A DNA stretch of 64,000 nt from Porphyrobacter sp. (GCA_017744315.1 JAGIBN010000003.1:526024-590023), one strand, 5' to 3'; counted from the stretch's first letter, positions 48,511 to 58,746 are shown. Notes: generated by a model not told the origin, from the letters alone. Numbers and translations are program-made.

Positions 48511-49164
48511 ATGTCACTGGACGACCGCACGCTCGACGAGTTGCGGCTCGACCTCGCGCCGGCGATCGCGCGTGTCGCGGTGTTCGACGGCTGGGGCGAT
48601 CAGGCGCTGGAGCAGGCTGCCGCTGACTTGGGCATCAACGCCGCGGTTGCGCGACTCGCCTTTCCCGGCGGGCCGATGGACATGATCGCCGCGTGGATCG
48701 CCTCGACTGACGCCAAGATGCAGGCGGCCTTTGCCAACGGTCATTTGGCCGGGCTCAAGATTCGCGACCGCATTCGCACCCTTCTGCAGTTCCGCCTCGA
48801 CGCGGTGGCAGGGCAGGAAGAAGCGCTGCGGCGGGCGCTGGCTATCCAGGCGATGCCGCAAAACCTGAGTCGCACGATGAAGCTCGGCTGGAACAGCGCC
48901 GACCTGATGTGGCGCCTCGCGGGCGACACGGCGACCGACTACAATCACTACACCAAGCGCGGGCTTCTGGCCGGAATCTACACCGCCACCTTGGCCGTGT
49001 TCCTCGACGACACCAGCGAAGGCAAGGCCGAGACGCGGGCCTTTCTCGATCGCCGAATCGAGGACGTGATGAAGATCGAAAAGGCCAAGGGTCGGCTGTT
49101 CCGCGAACGCGAAGGTTTCGACGTGGCCCGTTTTCTCGGCCGGCTTCGCTATCCGGCACGCTAG
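48511..49164 (+). CDS. COQ9 family ubiquinone synthesis protein
   Basis: The 217-residue protein matches alphaproteobacterial COQ9: VAVFDGWGDQALEQAAADLG, then KIRDRIRTLLQFRLD, the conserved DLMWRLAGDTATDYNHYTKRGLLAGIYTATLAVFLDD and a C-terminal RIEDVMKIEKAKGR. COQ9 binds lipid and helps COQ7-type hydroxylation in ubiquinone synthesis. It follows the ankyrin gene closely but is probably functionally independent. Confidence 0.93.
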   Translation: MSLDDRTLDELRLDLAPAIARVAVFDGWGDQALEQAAADLGINAAVARLAFPGGPMDMIAAWIASTDAKMQAAFANGHLAGLKIRDRIRTLLQFRLDAVAGQEEALRRALAIQAMPQNLSRTMKLGWNSADLMWRLAGDTATDYNHYTKRGLLAGIYTATLAVFLDDTSEGKAETRAFLDRRIEDVMKIEKAKGRLFREREGFDVARFLGRLRYPAR

Positions 49165-49228
49165 TTCTTACTGCGAGCCAGTTGCAATTACCTCCGCCAT
49201 CTGGCACCCGCAGCGGGTGACTTCCTGC

Positions 49229-49468
49229 ATGACACTCGACCTCCTGCCGGTGCGCCGCCGCGCCGAAATCGTCTCCATCGATTGGGATGCCCTTGCGCCC
49301 GACGAAGCCAAGCGCCTGCGGGCCCTTGGCATCGACGAAGGTGCGCGAGTGGCGGTAGCCCACCGTGGCATTTTCTTCGGCCGTGACCCGATCGGGCTGC
49401 TGATCGGACGCATGACCGTGGCGATCCGCCGCGCCCATGCCCGCGCCATGACGGTGGAACTGATATGA
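49229..49468 (+). CDS. feoA: FeoA-like SH3 protein
   Basis: The 79-residue protein has the FeoA/SH3-like strand set (RRAEIVSIDWDALAPDEAKRLRALGIDEGARVAVAHRG then DPIGLLIGRMTVAIRRAHARAMTVEL). It sits directly before feoB and overlaps it by 4 bp, as in Feo ferrous iron systems, where FeoA modulates FeoB. GTG 49217 is an alternative start. Confidence 0.88.
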   Translation: MTLDLLPVRRRAEIVSIDWDALAPDEAKRLRALGIDEGARVAVAHRGIFFGRDPIGLLIGRMTVAIRRAHARAMTVELI

Positions 49469-51318
49469 GCCGGCAAGTCACCGCTGCGCTCGTCGGCAAT
49501 CCCAACTCGGGCAAGAGCGCGCTGTTCAACGCGCTAACCGGCGCGCGCCAGAAGATCGCCAACTATCCCGGCGTGACTGTCGAGCGGAAGGCGGGGCGCA
49601 TGTACCTGCCTTCGGGCGAGCCAGTCGAACTGGTCGATCTTCCGGGCAGTTACGCGCTCGATGCCGCGAGCCCGGACGAGGAAGTGACGCGTAGCGTAGT
49701 GCTTGGGGAGTTTCCCGGTGAGGCCAAGCCTGATGTCCTGATCATCGTGCTCGACGCGGCCAACCTCGAACAGCACCTCGTCTTCGCGCAGGAATTGATC
49801 GAACTAGGGCGGCCGGTGGTCGTCGCGCTCAACATGATCGACCTGGCCGAACGTGACGGGCTGGTGATCGATCCGGCAGCCTTGTCGCAATCGCTTGGCG
49901 TTCCGGTCATCCCGACCGTCGCGGTGCGCAGGCGCGGGCTTGATGCTCTGCTCGAAGCGGTCGGCCAGGCTGAAGCGCTGGCCGGCAAGGACATGCGCTC
50001 GCATCCGCACCAACACCTTACGTTGCAAGAGCGCCGCCTCGCAGCGCGGCACATGGCCTCTGGCGCCATCCTGAGCGAATCGGGTGTTCACCGGCTGCAC
50101 GCGAGCCTCGACAAGGTTCTGCTGCATCCCTGGCTGGGGCCGCCGATCCTGTTCGCGCTACTGTTCGTGATTTTCCAGGCGGTGTTCGCCTGGGCGACGC
50201 CGTTCGCCGATGCTCTCGACGGCGGGGTGAGCGCGCTGATCGATTTCACCAACCAGAACATGTCGGCCGGCTTCGTGCGCGACTTCCTGACCCAGGGCGT
50301 GCTTTCGGGCGTGGGCTCGGTGGTGGTGTTCCTGCCGCAGATCGTAATCCTGTTCGCCTTCATCCTGGTGATGGAGCAGTCGGGCTACATGGCCCGCGCG
50401 GCCTTCATCATGGACCGGCTGATGGCTTCGGTCGGGCTCTCGGGGCGCAGCTTCATCCCGCTGCTGTCGAGCTTCGCCTGCGCCATTCCCGGCATCATGG
50501 CGACGCGCGCGATTGCCGATCCCAAGGATCGGCTGACGACCATCCTGATTGCCCCGCTGATGACCTGCTCGGCACGACTGCCGGTCTACGCGGTCATCAT
50601 CGGCGCCTTCATTCCGGCGACCAGCGTGGGCTGGGGCATCGGCTTGCAGGGCCTGGTGCTGTTTGCGCTCTATGTCGCGGGCATCATCGGTGCGATGGCT
50701 GCGGCCCTGGTGCTGCGCCGCACGGTGACCAAGGGCTCCGCGTCGGGCTTCATCATGGAGCTGCCGAAGTACCAGTGGCCGCCGCTGCGCGACCTGGCGA
50801 TCGGCCTGTGGCAGCGGGCCTGGGTGTTCCTGCGTCGCGCCGGCACGATCATCTTCACCGTCACCGTAGTGCTGTGGGTGTTGCTCAGCTTCCCCAAGGC
50901 CGAGCCGGGCCAAAGCCAGTCCGAAGCCAGCATCGCCGGGCACATCGCCAGTGGGCTTGAAGTCATCGTTCGTCCGATCGGCTTCAATCACGAGATCGCA
51001 CTGTCGCTGATCCCGGCGATGGCCGCGCGCGAAGTGGCCGTGGCCTCGCTCGCGACGACTTATGCCGTCGATGCCGAAGACGAGGACGTTGCGGCCCAGG
51101 GCTTGATTCCGAAGCTGCAGAACAGCTGGACCCTGCCGACGGCGCTCGCCTTCCTGGCCTGGTTCGTCTTCGCCCCGCAGTGCCTTTCGACCATCGCGGT
51201 CGCCCGGCGCGAAACGAATGGGTGGAAATGGCCCATGTTCATGCTGGGCTATCTGTTCGTGCTGGCCTACGTGTTCGCCGGAATCACCTACTGGCTGGCG
51301 GTTGCCGCTGGCCTCTAG
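49465..51318 (+). CDS. feoB: Ferrous iron transporter B
   Basis: The 617-residue protein imports Fe(II). The G domain has G1 GNPNSGKS (residues 11-18), G3 VDLPGSY, G4 NMID and a helical spacer, then two Gate regions (FLPQIVILFAFILVMEQSGYMARAAF and SFACAIPGIMATR) and several membrane segments with the conserved CSARLPVYAV. It is slightly shorter than E. coli FeoB, lacking part of the C-terminal tail. No FeoC gene is seen. Confidence 0.95.
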   Translation: MSRQVTAALVGNPNSGKSALFNALTGARQKIANYPGVTVERKAGRMYLPSGEPVELVDLPGSYALDAASPDEEVTRSVVLGEFPGEAKPDVLIIVLDAANLEQHLVFAQELIELGRPVVVALNMIDLAERDGLVIDPAALSQSLGVPVIPTVAVRRRGLDALLEAVGQAEALAGKDMRSHPHQHLTLQERRLAARHMASGAILSESGVHRLHASLDKVLLHPWLGPPILFALLFVIFQAVFAWATPFADALDGGVSALIDFTNQNMSAGFVRDFLTQGVLSGVGSVVVFLPQIVILFAFILVMEQSGYMARAAFIMDRLMASVGLSGRSFIPLLSSFACAIPGIMATRAIADPKDRLTTILIAPLMTCSARLPVYAVIIGAFIPATSVGWGIGLQGLVLFALYVAGIIGAMAAALVLRRTVTKGSASGFIMELPKYQWPPLRDLAIGLWQRAWVFLRRAGTIIFTVTVVLWVLLSFPKAEPGQSQSEASIAGHIASGLEVIVRPIGFNHEIALSLIPAMAAREVAVASLATTYAVDAEDEDVAAQGLIPKLQNSWTLPTALAFLAWFVFAPQCLSTIAVARRETNGWKWPMFMLGYLFVLAYVFAGITYWLAVAAGL

Positions 51319-51336
51319 TTCGGCAGAGGAAGTTTC

Positions 51337-51876
51337 ATGGCAGGCAGCGTCAACAAGGTCATTCTGGTCGGTAATCTGGGCCAGGATCCGGAAGTGAAGA
51401 GCTTCCAGAACGGCGGCCGCATCGCCAACCTGCGCATCGCGACGTCCGAATCCTGGAAGGATCGCCAGACCGGCGAGCGCAAGGAACGGACCGAGTGGCA
51501 CACCGTGGTGCTCCAGTCCGATGGCCTGGTCGGCGTTGCCGAGCGCTTCCTGCGCAAGGGCAGCAAGGTCTACATCGAAGGCCAGTTGCGGACCCGCAAG
51601 TGGCAGGACCAGTCCGGCAACGACCGCTACACCACCGAAGTTTCCGTGGGCGGTATCGGCGGTGTCCTGACCATGCTCGACGGCGCCCAGGGCGGCGGCG
51701 GTGGTGGTGGTGGTGGCGGCCAGCGCAGCGGCGGCGGCAATGACTGGGGCGACCGGGGCGGCTCGTCCTCGGGCGGCGCCAGCGGCGGTGGCGGCTCGAG
51801 CTGGAACCAGGGCGGCGGTTCGTCGTCCGGCGCCGGCAGCTTCAGCGACGACCTGGACGACGACATTCCGTTCTGA
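51337..51876 (+). CDS. ssb: Single-stranded DNA-binding protein
   Basis: The 179-residue protein has an OB fold ([73 protein letters not shown]), a glycine-rich linker containing a run of GGT/GGC codons at about 51690-51720, and the acidic tail DDLDDDIPF that binds partner proteins. GAGGAAG precedes ATG 51337. Essential replication and repair factor. Confidence 0.96.
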   Translation: MAGSVNKVILVGNLGQDPEVKSFQNGGRIANLRIATSESWKDRQTGERKERTEWHTVVLQSDGLVGVAERFLRKGSKVYIEGQLRTRKWQDQSGNDRYTTEVSVGGIGGVLTMLDGAQGGGGGGGGGGQRSGGGNDWGDRGGSSSGGASGGGGSSWNQGGGSSSGAGSFSDDLDDDIPF

Positions 51877-51878
51877 GG

Positions 51879-52388
51879 TTAGTCGCTCTTCTTCAACGCA
51901 GCGAGCGCTCCAAACGGACCGCTCGACGCCTCATCCAGTAAACCGGCTTCCTTGCGGGCGCGATCCGCATTGGGGCCAGTGGCGTAGGGATCGATGGCGA
52001 GCGCCAGGCTTTGCGCCACCGCTTCACCCAAATCGATCGACTGGCCTGAGTAGGGAATCTCGTCGAGATCCCCGGCTTCGAGTTCCAGTTCTTCCTCGTC
52101 GATCGGCGCTTCGGGAACGAAGCGGAAGGTCAGCGGCTCATCGATGGTAACCGACAGGTCTTCGCCAGAGATCGCGCAGCTCTGCACGATCGCGGCCTTG
52201 AGGCGCCCCTTGCCGTCGATGGCTTCGCCGTCCGCTTGCAGGGCCAGGGTGGCCTGAATCGAGCCGATGGAAACCAGGCCGAACCGCCGCGCAAGCGCCT
52301 TGCGCTCTTGCTCGGTGGCTTCGAGCTCGAGCGTCCCTTCGGCAAAGTGCCGCAGGTCGATAGGGCGAGAGAACTCCGGATCGGTCAC
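51879..52388 (-). CDS. DUF177/YceD family protein
   Basis: The 169-residue protein matches the YceD-type family: FSRPIDLRHFAEGTLELEATEQERKALARRFGL, AIVQSCAISGEDLSVTIDEPLTFRFVPEAPIDEEELELEAGDLDEIPYSGQSIDLGEAVAQSLALAIDPYA. YceD links in many bacteria to ribosomal protein L32 and 23S rRNA. GTG 52388 overlaps the CBP3 stop (GTGA), so the two are coupled. Confidence 0.9.
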   Translation of the reverse strand: MTDPEFSRPIDLRHFAEGTLELEATEQERKALARRFGLVSIGSIQATLALQADGEAIDGKGRLKAAIVQSCAISGEDLSVTIDEPLTFRFVPEAPIDEEELELEAGDLDEIPYSGQSIDLGEAVAQSLALAIDPYATGPNADRARKEAGLLDEASSGPFGALAALKKSD

Positions 52389-52906
52389 AGTGCGATGTCC
52401 CCGGCCAGCAGCACCTTGCTGTCGTGCGCGCAGAGCTTGTCGTAGAAGCTACGCAGCCGGTGGGCCAGGCTGTCGGGCCTGGTGCTCTCGTCCACCAGCG
52501 TGACATTGCGCGCCAGCGCCTCTGCCAGGGCCGAATCCTCGCCAGTCTTGAGCGCCTCGCGGAACGCGCCGAGCCGTCCGCCGAGCACCGACATGAGCTT
52601 GCCGATATGCTTGCCGACGACAAGGTCGCCCACGCCGGTCTCGCGAAGCTGGCCGTCCATGTCCGCGACGAACAACTCGGTCAGCCAGACCGACTCGTTT
52701 GCGAACACCCGGTCACGCTCCATGCGCAGGAGCACGATGGCCAGGATCGCCGAGATCATGTCGAACCGCCCCGCCACCGTGTCGGCCACGCCGTCATCGC
52801 GATAGAAGGCCGGATCGCGCGAAAGCTCGACCAAGCGGTGCCACAGCGGGCGCAGCGTTTCACGAGGTTCAGATCCGGGGCGAAGGAAGCGTTTGAGCAA
52901 GGACAT
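52385..52906 (-). CDS. Ubiquinol-cytochrome c chaperone (CBP3-like)
   Basis: The 173-residue protein has the CBP3/ubiquinol-cyt_c chaperone pattern: LVELSRDPAFYRDDGVADTVAGRFDMISAILAIVLLRME, ELFVADMDGQLRETGVGDLVVGKHIGKLMSVLGGRL, and LRSFYDKLCAHDSKVLLAGDIAL. It probably helps assemble cytochrome bc1. It overlaps the DUF177 gene by 4 bp. Confidence 0.9.
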   Translation of the reverse strand: MSLLKRFLRPGSEPRETLRPLWHRLVELSRDPAFYRDDGVADTVAGRFDMISAILAIVLLRMERDRVFANESVWLTELFVADMDGQLRETGVGDLVVGKHIGKLMSVLGGRLGAFREALKTGEDSALAEALARNVTLVDESTRPDSLAHRLRSFYDKLCAHDSKVLLAGDIAL

Positions 52907-53029
52907 GGGGGACAGGAGCCATTCGTTCAGCGGTTATTCAATGGGCCGGCCGCACCCGCCATTGCTAGACGAAGCGGGAGCCCGTAAGGCTCCGGCCCAG
53001 ATAGTGACCCGAAGCGGAGAAGTCGAGGA

Positions 53030-53497
53030 ATGGCGGGTAAGTGGCGCATCGGGGTAATTCTGGGCGCATCGGTGCTCACGAGTGGATGCATCAATTCGAT
53101 CGCGACACACCGCGGCTATCTCAATGACGAGGTGCTGCTGCAGTCGGTCCAGCCGGGCATCGACAACCGCCAGTCGGTTGAGCGCACCCTGGGTCGCCCG
53201 AGCTTGCAGAGCGAGTACGGCGAACCGGTTTGGTATTACGTCGCCAGCACGACGATGCAGAAGCCCTTCGGCACACCGCGGATCGCCGAGCATTCGGTTA
53301 CCGCCGTCCGCTTCGACGAGGCCGGGAATGTCGTCGAAGTGAAGCGTACTGGCCTCGATGAAGTAGCCTATCTCAATCCTGACTCCGACAAGACGCCGAC
53401 TCTCGGCCGCGAGCGCGGATTCCTGGAAGACCTGTTCGGCAACATCGGCCAGGTCGGCATGGGCGGCGCGGCACCCGGCGGCGGGGCCGGCAACTGA
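53030..53497 (+). CDS. bamE: BamE/SmpA outer-membrane assembly lipoprotein
   Basis: The 155-residue protein has a lipoprotein signal with lipobox LTSGC and the SmpA/OmlA (BamE) core: VLLQSVQPGIDNRQSVERTLGRPSLQSEYGEPVWYYVASTTMQKPFGTPRIAEHSVTAVRFDEAGNVVEVKR. It is an accessory component of the BAM complex. The C-terminal 40 residues are a Gly-rich tail (AAPGGGAGN), longer than in E. coli. Confidence 0.93.
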   Translation: MAGKWRIGVILGASVLTSGCINSIATHRGYLNDEVLLQSVQPGIDNRQSVERTLGRPSLQSEYGEPVWYYVASTTMQKPFGTPRIAEHSVTAVRFDEAGNVVEVKRTGLDEVAYLNPDSDKTPTLGRERGFLEDLFGNIGQVGMGGAAPGGGAGN

Positions 53498-53551
53498 CCT
53501 GAATACGGCGCTCGCTTGAAGCGCCGCATGGTCTCGCCCATATCTTCGTCC

Positions 53552-54112
53552 ATGGACGATAGAGAGGGACGCCACGGCCTTATCCAGTGGCACGGCACCA
53601 CCATCATAGGCGTTAGCCGCGGCGGCAAGACCGTCATCGCGGGCGATGGCCAGGTTTCCATGGGCAACACGGTGATGAAGCCGAATGCCCGCAAGGTTCG
53701 CCGAATCGGCGAAGGCGGCAAGGTCATCGCCGGGTTCGCCGGCGCCACTGCCGATGCTTTCACCCTGTTCGAACGCCTCGAAAAGAAGCTCGAACAGTAC
53801 TCCGGCCAGCTGCTGCGCGCAGCGGTCGAGCTCGCCAAGGACTGGCGGACGGACAAATATCTTCGCAACCTCGAAGCTCTGATGATCGTGGCCGACAAGG
53901 ACACGCTGCTGGTGCTCACCGGCAACGGCGACGTGCTCGAGCCCGAGAATGGCATCGCGGCGATCGGTTCGGGCGGGAACTACGCCCTATCCGCCGCCCG
54001 CGCGCTCGCCGACTACGAAGACGATGCCGAAAAGATCGCGCGCAAGGCCATGGCCGTTGCCGCCGACATCTGCGTTTTCACCAACGACCGCGTGACGGTC
54101 GAGACGATCTGA
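53552..54112 (+). CDS. hslV: HslV (ClpQ) protease
   Basis: The 186-residue protein is the proteolytic subunit of the HslVU complex. After a short propeptide ([12 protein letters not shown]) comes [13 protein letters not shown] with the N-terminal threonine nucleophile exposed by processing, then [24 protein letters not shown] and the beta-type fold ending [13 protein letters not shown]. HslU follows after 14 bp. The ATG at 53552 gives the family-like length; an upstream ATG at 53516 is in frame. Confidence 0.94.
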   Translation: MDDREGRHGLIQWHGTTIIGVSRGGKTVIAGDGQVSMGNTVMKPNARKVRRIGEGGKVIAGFAGATADAFTLFERLEKKLEQYSGQLLRAAVELAKDWRTDKYLRNLEALMIVADKDTLLVLTGNGDVLEPENGIAAIGSGGNYALSAARALADYEDDAEKIARKAMAVAADICVFTNDRVTVETI

Positions 54113-54126
54113 TCCCCCAGGAACCC

Positions 54127-55428
54127 ATGAACGATCACCTGACCCCCAAGGCGATAGTCGCCGCATTGGACGAACACATCATCGGCCAGGCCGAAGCCAA
54201 GCGCGCGGTGGCGGTGGCCTTGCGTAACCGCTGGCGCCGCCAGCGTCTGTCGCCGGAATTGCGCGACGAGGTCACGCCAAAGAACATCCTGATGATCGGG
54301 CCCACGGGCTGCGGCAAGACTGAGATCAGCCGCCGCCTGGCCAAGCTGGCCGACGCCCCGTTTGTGAAGGTGGAGGCAACCAAGTTCACCGAGGTCGGCT
54401 ACGTCGGCCGCGACGTGGAGCAGATCGCTCGCGACCTGGCCGAAGAGGCGATTCGCCTTGAGAAAGACCGCCGGCGCGAAGCGGTGCGGGAATCGGCCAG
54501 CAAGGCAGCGATGGATCGGTTGCTCAAGGCGCTCGTCGGCGAGAACGCCAGCGAAGCGACACGCGAGAGCTTCCGCCAGCGGATCGTCGAGAACGCGATG
54601 AACGACGTCGAGGTCGAAGTCGAAGTCGAGGACGCCCCGCAGAACTCGTTCGAGCTGCCCGGCATGGGCGGCAACGTCGGCATGATCAATCTCAGCGAGA
54701 TGATGGGCAAGGCGTTCGGCAAGCAGAACCTCAAGCGCCGCAAGCTCAAGGTGCCCGACGCCTGGGACAAGCTGGTCGACGAAGAAGCCGAAAAGCGCAT
54801 GGACCAGGACGACGTCGCCCGCGTCGCGCTCGCCAATGCGGAAGCCAACGGGATCGTGTTCCTGGACGAGATCGACAAGATCGCCGTGTCTGACGTGCGC
54901 GGTGGATCGGTCAGCCGCGAAGGCGTGCAGCGCGACCTGCTGCCGCTGATCGAAGGTACTACCGTTGCCACCAAGTACGGCCCGATGAAGACCGACCACG
55001 TGCTGTTCATCGGCAGCGGGGCGTTCCATCTCGCCAAGCCCAGCGACATGCTGCCCGAACTCCAGGGTCGCTTGCCGATACGTGTCGAGCTCAAGGCCCT
55101 CACGGAAGAAGACTTCGTCTCGATCCTGTCGGACACCCGCGCCAATCTGGTCGAACAGTATCGCGCCCTTCTCGGGACCGAGAAGGTCACCGTCGACGTG
55201 CGGCCCGATGCGATCCGAGAAATCGCTCGTATCGCCGCCCAGGTGAACGAGACGGTCGAGAACATCGGCGCTCGGCGTCTGCAGACCGTGATGGAAAAGC
55301 TCTTCGAGGACCTCAGCTTCGAAGCCGAGGATCGCGAAGGCGATGCGGTCGTGATCGACTCAGGTTATGTTCGCGAGAGGCTGGCCGGGCTGGCGCAGGA
55401 CGCCGATCTCAGCAAGTACGTGCTCTAG
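54127..55428 (+). CDS. hslU: HslU (ClpY) ATPase
   Basis: The 433-residue AAA+ unfoldase feeds HslV. Walker [10 protein letters not shown] at residues 58-66, the I-domain ([23 protein letters not shown]…), Walker [13 protein letters not shown], sensor 1 [12 protein letters not shown] and a sensor 2 arginine in [14 protein letters not shown] are all present. The final DLSKYVL is the conserved tail that docks into HslV. Length and order match intact HslU. Confidence 0.96.
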   Translation: MNDHLTPKAIVAALDEHIIGQAEAKRAVAVALRNRWRRQRLSPELRDEVTPKNILMIGPTGCGKTEISRRLAKLADAPFVKVEATKFTEVGYVGRDVEQIARDLAEEAIRLEKDRRREAVRESASKAAMDRLLKALVGENASEATRESFRQRIVENAMNDVEVEVEVEDAPQNSFELPGMGGNVGMINLSEMMGKAFGKQNLKRRKLKVPDAWDKLVDEEAEKRMDQDDVARVALANAEANGIVFLDEIDKIAVSDVRGGSVSREGVQRDLLPLIEGTTVATKYGPMKTDHVLFIGSGAFHLAKPSDMLPELQGRLPIRVELKALTEEDFVSILSDTRANLVEQYRALLGTEKVTVDVRPDAIREIARIAAQVNETVENIGARRLQTVMEKLFEDLSFEAEDREGDAVVIDSGYVRERLAGLAQDADLSKYVL

Positions 55429-56951
55429 AGTCCGTAGGTCCCGATGAACGGTTCGAGGAACTCACGATAGGGTTCCGCCGAACCGATCCCGTCCCGGTTT
55501 ATGGGACGGCGGACCTGCATCATGCTCGACGTCGCCACGGGACCATTGTTCTCGTGCGGCGTGAACACCTGGGCCTCGTGGGGCAGCCGGCAGTGCGCCA
55601 GGAGGCGGTGGATCCAAGGCTCGGGATCGGTGACGAGCGATTCATACGGCACAACCAGCAACCGTTCGCCCAGGATGTCCTGCCATCGCGCCAGCAACTC
55701 GCTCTCCAACTGGAAATGGAAGGCGATGTCCTGCTGGTCATAGCTCCACGTGAGGGCGCCGGCAGAGAAGTTGGTGCGAAAGCATGACCAGGCCTGATCG
55801 AGCGGATCGCGCGTCATCCATAACAGGGGTGCCTCCGGCAGGAGCGCGGAGACCAGGCCCAGCGTGCGGCTGGCGTCGATCGTCTTGTCGACGATACGCC
55901 CCGCTGCCGGGAATCGCTCATTGATCCAGTGGCGCCAAAGTCGGGCTGCCGAAGGCGCGCTCACCTTGTTGGTGTAGGCTTCGAGTGCAGAGTACGACAC
56001 GCCGCCGGCATCCATGGCCAGAAGGCCGAGCCGGTTGATCTCCGCTCCCCCGGAGACGGCGCTGTGACTCGTTAGAATCTGCTGCACCAGAGTCGTGCCT
56101 GACCGGGGCAGTCCGGTGACAAAAATGGTCTGGTCGGTAGGCTCGCTTTGCTGGCCCGAGATGGCCGCAATCCGGCCCTGGTCGAAACCCTCGATTGCCT
56201 GCTCGGCTAGCTGTCGATCTTGCTGTCGGTTGTAGCTTTGCCCGGACTTCATTTCGCGCGCGCCGCGGTTGAAGGCGGCGAAAGCGCGCGCACGGTCGCC
56301 ACGGTCTGCATGCGCCTTCCCTAGCGCGTAAAAGTAGGGCGCTCGTTCAGCAGGTCGAGCCTTCTCCATGCCGGCTTCGGCCGCGATTATGCGCTCGGCA
56401 AGCTCAGTCTCACGCGCGAGATTGGCCGAGGTTGCGAGCATCAGCCATGGCGAGCCCAGGTCCGGCCGATCCTGCACCACGCGGCTGAGATACTCCCGGC
56501 CTTCCTCGGTCTTGCCGAGATTGAGCAGGATCATGCCGCGGGTATAGGCATTCGCGGTCGGATTCGGCGCGTCCTCCGGAAGCGACCACATCAGATCATG
56601 GGCTTCGTCGGTCGCCTCCCACTGACCGAGCAGCGCCACCTTCTTGTATCGAGCCAGGTCACCTCCGCCGGACGCTTCGACGAAAAGGTCGAGGGCCTCG
56701 CGACCGAGTTGGAGCTCGCCCTTGTCCGCTACGATCTGGGCGATCGCTTCCCATTGGGCGCCAAGAGGCGCGCGCAAGTCGACAAGCTGTCTTACGAGAT
56801 CGACGATTCTGGCGCGGTCCTGCCGCTGCAAGGCCGGCTGGAGCTGGCCGACAAGGGCGACCCCTGTGGCAAGGTCGCGGTCTGCGGTTGGGCTCGGATC
56901 CTGGGACCGACTCACGATAAGGCCGCAATTCTCGCTATTTGCTTCGGACAT
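55425..56951 (-). CDS. TPR-sulfotransferase
   Basis: The 508-residue protein has an N-terminal tetratricopeptide region (helical pairs around residues 30-250) and a C-terminal sulfotransferase domain with the PAPS 5'-phosphosulfate loop [17 protein letters not shown], then [12 protein letters not shown], a R-Y-x-D-like [18 protein letters not shown] and the 3'-phosphate site [20 protein letters not shown], ending [18 protein letters not shown]. It probably sulfates a cell-surface or small-molecule acceptor. Its 3' end overlaps that of hslU by 4 bp. Confidence 0.9.
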   Translation of the reverse strand: MSEANSENCGLIVSRSQDPSPTADRDLATGVALVGQLQPALQRQDRARIVDLVRQLVDLRAPLGAQWEAIAQIVADKGELQLGREALDLFVEASGGGDLARYKKVALLGQWEATDEAHDLMWSLPEDAPNPTANAYTRGMILLNLGKTEEGREYLSRVVQDRPDLGSPWLMLATSANLARETELAERIIAAEAGMEKARPAERAPYFYALGKAHADRGDRARAFAAFNRGAREMKSGQSYNRQQDRQLAEQAIEGFDQGRIAAISGQQSEPTDQTIFVTGLPRSGTTLVQQILTSHSAVSGGAEINRLGLLAMDAGGVSYSALEAYTNKVSAPSAARLWRHWINERFPAAGRIVDKTIDASRTLGLVSALLPEAPLLWMTRDPLDQAWSCFRTNFSAGALTWSYDQQDIAFHFQLESELLARWQDILGERLLVVPYESLVTDPEPWIHRLLAHCRLPHEAQVFTPHENNGPVATSSMMQVRRPINRDGIGSAEPYREFLEPFIGTYGL

Positions 56952-57068
56952 CTGGAGGGGATGCCAGTGCGGACTTCAATCCGAAAAGTGTAGTAAATTG
57001 TGTCACCGACGACCGCGGTTCGGCGATCCTGCCTGGACCTCGATTGGTCGGGACAGGTGGCTAGCGGG

Positions 57069-57611
57069 CTACCCGCACCAGGCGCACCAAAACCAGCTTG
57101 GCGGGCGGAAGGCAGTGATGACACGGCCCGCGGTGATCACACCCATCCAGCTCAGCAGCGACACGGCGGCAAAGATTCTGGCCGCGATCGGCACGGCATC
57201 GTCCGGGCCGAGCAGCTCGAGGCGGCGTGAGGTCGTCAAGTAGAACAGTACCATGTTCGCGCCGGCGAGCCCGATGAGAGCCATCTTCACCTGCCACGCC
57301 GGATTGTAGATGTACTGGTCGGGCGCGGAGACCACGAACAGGAACCCCGTCGCGGCGCAGAGCACGAAGCCGAACACGCCGAACGGCACAAAGCGATGCA
57401 GTGCCGGCAGCGAAATTCCGCGCACCAGGCCGATCATGTGCAAGTCCAGCATTCCGACGGTTCCGAACAGCAGGCAGATGCCGAAGAAGTGGACGATCTC
57501 GGCGATCGGCCAGCCCCAGGCAGAGTTCATCAGGTCGTAGAACCCGCTGTCGATCGCCCAGATGACGATGCCGACGGGATCGAAGATCGGATCGTTCGGC
57601 AGGCCCGTCAT
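57069..57611 (-). CDS. DUF6644-like membrane protein
   Basis: The 180-residue protein has four to five hydrophobic segments with early FDPVGIVIWAIDSGFYDLMNSAWGWPIAEIVHFFGICLLFGTVGMLDLHMIG and later FGFVLCAATGFLFVV and LIGLAGANMVLFYL. It resembles the DUF6644 family often found next to small cytochromes. Histidines in helices suggest a possible heme or quinone role, unproven. ATG 57611 overlaps the next gene's stop. Confidence 0.65.
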   Translation of the reverse strand: MTGLPNDPIFDPVGIVIWAIDSGFYDLMNSAWGWPIAEIVHFFGICLLFGTVGMLDLHMIGLVRGISLPALHRFVPFGVFGFVLCAATGFLFVVSAPDQYIYNPAWQVKMALIGLAGANMVLFYLTTSRRLELLGPDDAVPIAARIFAAVSLLSWMGVITAGRVITAFRPPSWFWCAWCG

Positions 57612-58099
57612 GGGTCGGTCGTGAACAGCATGGTGTTGGTGTAGAGCAGCAGCTTGCCGCAAGCGACGCCGGCCAGCCATAGCGTGAGCGAACCAGCCGC
57701 CAGCCAACGGGCGTGCCTGGGCAGCGGGTTACCGGCGGCAGCAGCGGGGAAGACCTTTCGCGCGATCTCCCGGACCAGCAGAGCTGCCGAGATCAAGCAG
57801 GCAAACTTCAGCGCGAAGATCCAGTTGGTCAGCGCCTTGGCTGGATAGCCGGCGAGCAAGCCAAGGCCGGAGACGATGGCCATGGCCGCTCCGACCCACA
57901 TCCACGGCAGGAATCCGGCAAACCGCTCGATCCGCGCCCCCGACGCTACGCCGAGCACTCTAAGCGCGATGGCGATTCCGCCGCCGACGAGGAAGGCCAT
58001 GCCCAGTGCGTGGAATATGAGCAGGACGAAGTAGGCGTAGAAGTCTTCCCGCACGAATGCGGACAGCGGCGTTTGCTCGATCCAGGCCAGAGCTTCCAT
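57608..58099 (-). CDS. Second DUF6644-like membrane protein
   Basis: The 163-residue protein has four hydrophobic segments (FYAYFVLLIFHALGMAFLVGGGIAIALRV, FLPWMWVGAAMAIVSGLGLLAGY, WIFALKFACLISAALLV and LAAGSLTLWLAGVACGKLLL) with an early LIFHALGMAF His and conserved GWP-like spacing. It pairs with the following gene by a 4-bp overlap. Together with the upstream cytochrome c' gene it suggests a small membrane redox module. Confidence 0.65.
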   Translation of the reverse strand: MEALAWIEQTPLSAFVREDFYAYFVLLIFHALGMAFLVGGGIAIALRVLGVASGARIERFAGFLPWMWVGAAMAIVSGLGLLAGYPAKALTNWIFALKFACLISAALLVREIARKVFPAAAAGNPLPRHARWLAAGSLTLWLAGVACGKLLLYTNTMLFTTDP

Positions 58100-58149
58100 C
58101 GTCCCCCCCTGGCGCAGACTGCCACGCCCAGGCGGGGAAGACCAGCTAG

Positions 58150-58671
58150 CTATTCACCGTACCAGTACTGCGCATGGCAAGCCTCGCATACGGCATCCAT
58201 CTCGCCAACGAGCGCGCCGGTGGCGGCGACATCGCGGGCCTTGGCGGCGGCGACCAGCTTTTCCGAATGCTCGGCAAAGGCGACGGCCTTCGCGCGGAAT
58301 CCGGCCGGGTCGGCGTCGAGCTGGTGCTGGACGTGGTCCATCGATACCTGATCTTCACTCACCGTGCGGTTGTTGGGACCCGCAGCGACGGGACTTTGCC
58401 ACGTAGCCATGGTGCGCCCGGCTTCGGCGAGGCGGCCGGCGGAGTAGACGAGGCTGTCGAACTTCGCGTCGTCCATCTTGGCGGCATCGAGCGCGCCATC
58501 GTCGTCCATCGCGTTGTTGGTGACTTCCCAGATCGCCAGCATCGACGGATTGACGTTCTGCGTCATCGCGATCCGGACGTTGGTGATGGTGGGATCCTGG
58601 GCAAGGGCGGTTGCCGCTACGAATGCCAAGGCGCCAGTGGCGACGAGAATGGGGAGTTTGATCATGGCCAT
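58150..58671 (-). CDS. Cytochrome c' (class II) family protein
   Basis: The 173-residue protein has a signal peptide (LVATGALAFVAATALAQ), a four-helix-bundle region with NPSMLAIWEVTNNA and MDDAKFDSLVYSAGRLAEAG, and a C-terminal CEACHAQYWYGE giving a single CxxCH heme site. This is the class II c-type layout. It may carry electrons for the two membrane proteins encoded just downstream. A first ATG at 58713 is in frame without a ribosome site. Confidence 0.85.
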   Translation of the reverse strand: MAMIKLPILVATGALAFVAATALAQDPTITNVRIAMTQNVNPSMLAIWEVTNNAMDDDGALDAAKMDDAKFDSLVYSAGRLAEAGRTMATWQSPVAAGPNNRTVSEDQVSMDHVQHQLDADPAGFRAKAVAFAEHSEKLVAAAKARDVAATGALVGEMDAVCEACHAQYWYGE

Positions 58672-58746
58672 TCGATAGTCCCTGTTGCTGGGGGAGAGGT
58701 TGATTCTTCTCAAACTTCTTCCACGCCGTCACGGCTTTTCGAGCTC

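Noticed and set aside
51690..51720. GGT/GGC triplet run in ssb as a phase-variable tract
   Set aside because: It encodes the normal glycine-rich SSB linker in units of three, so length change would not shift frame.
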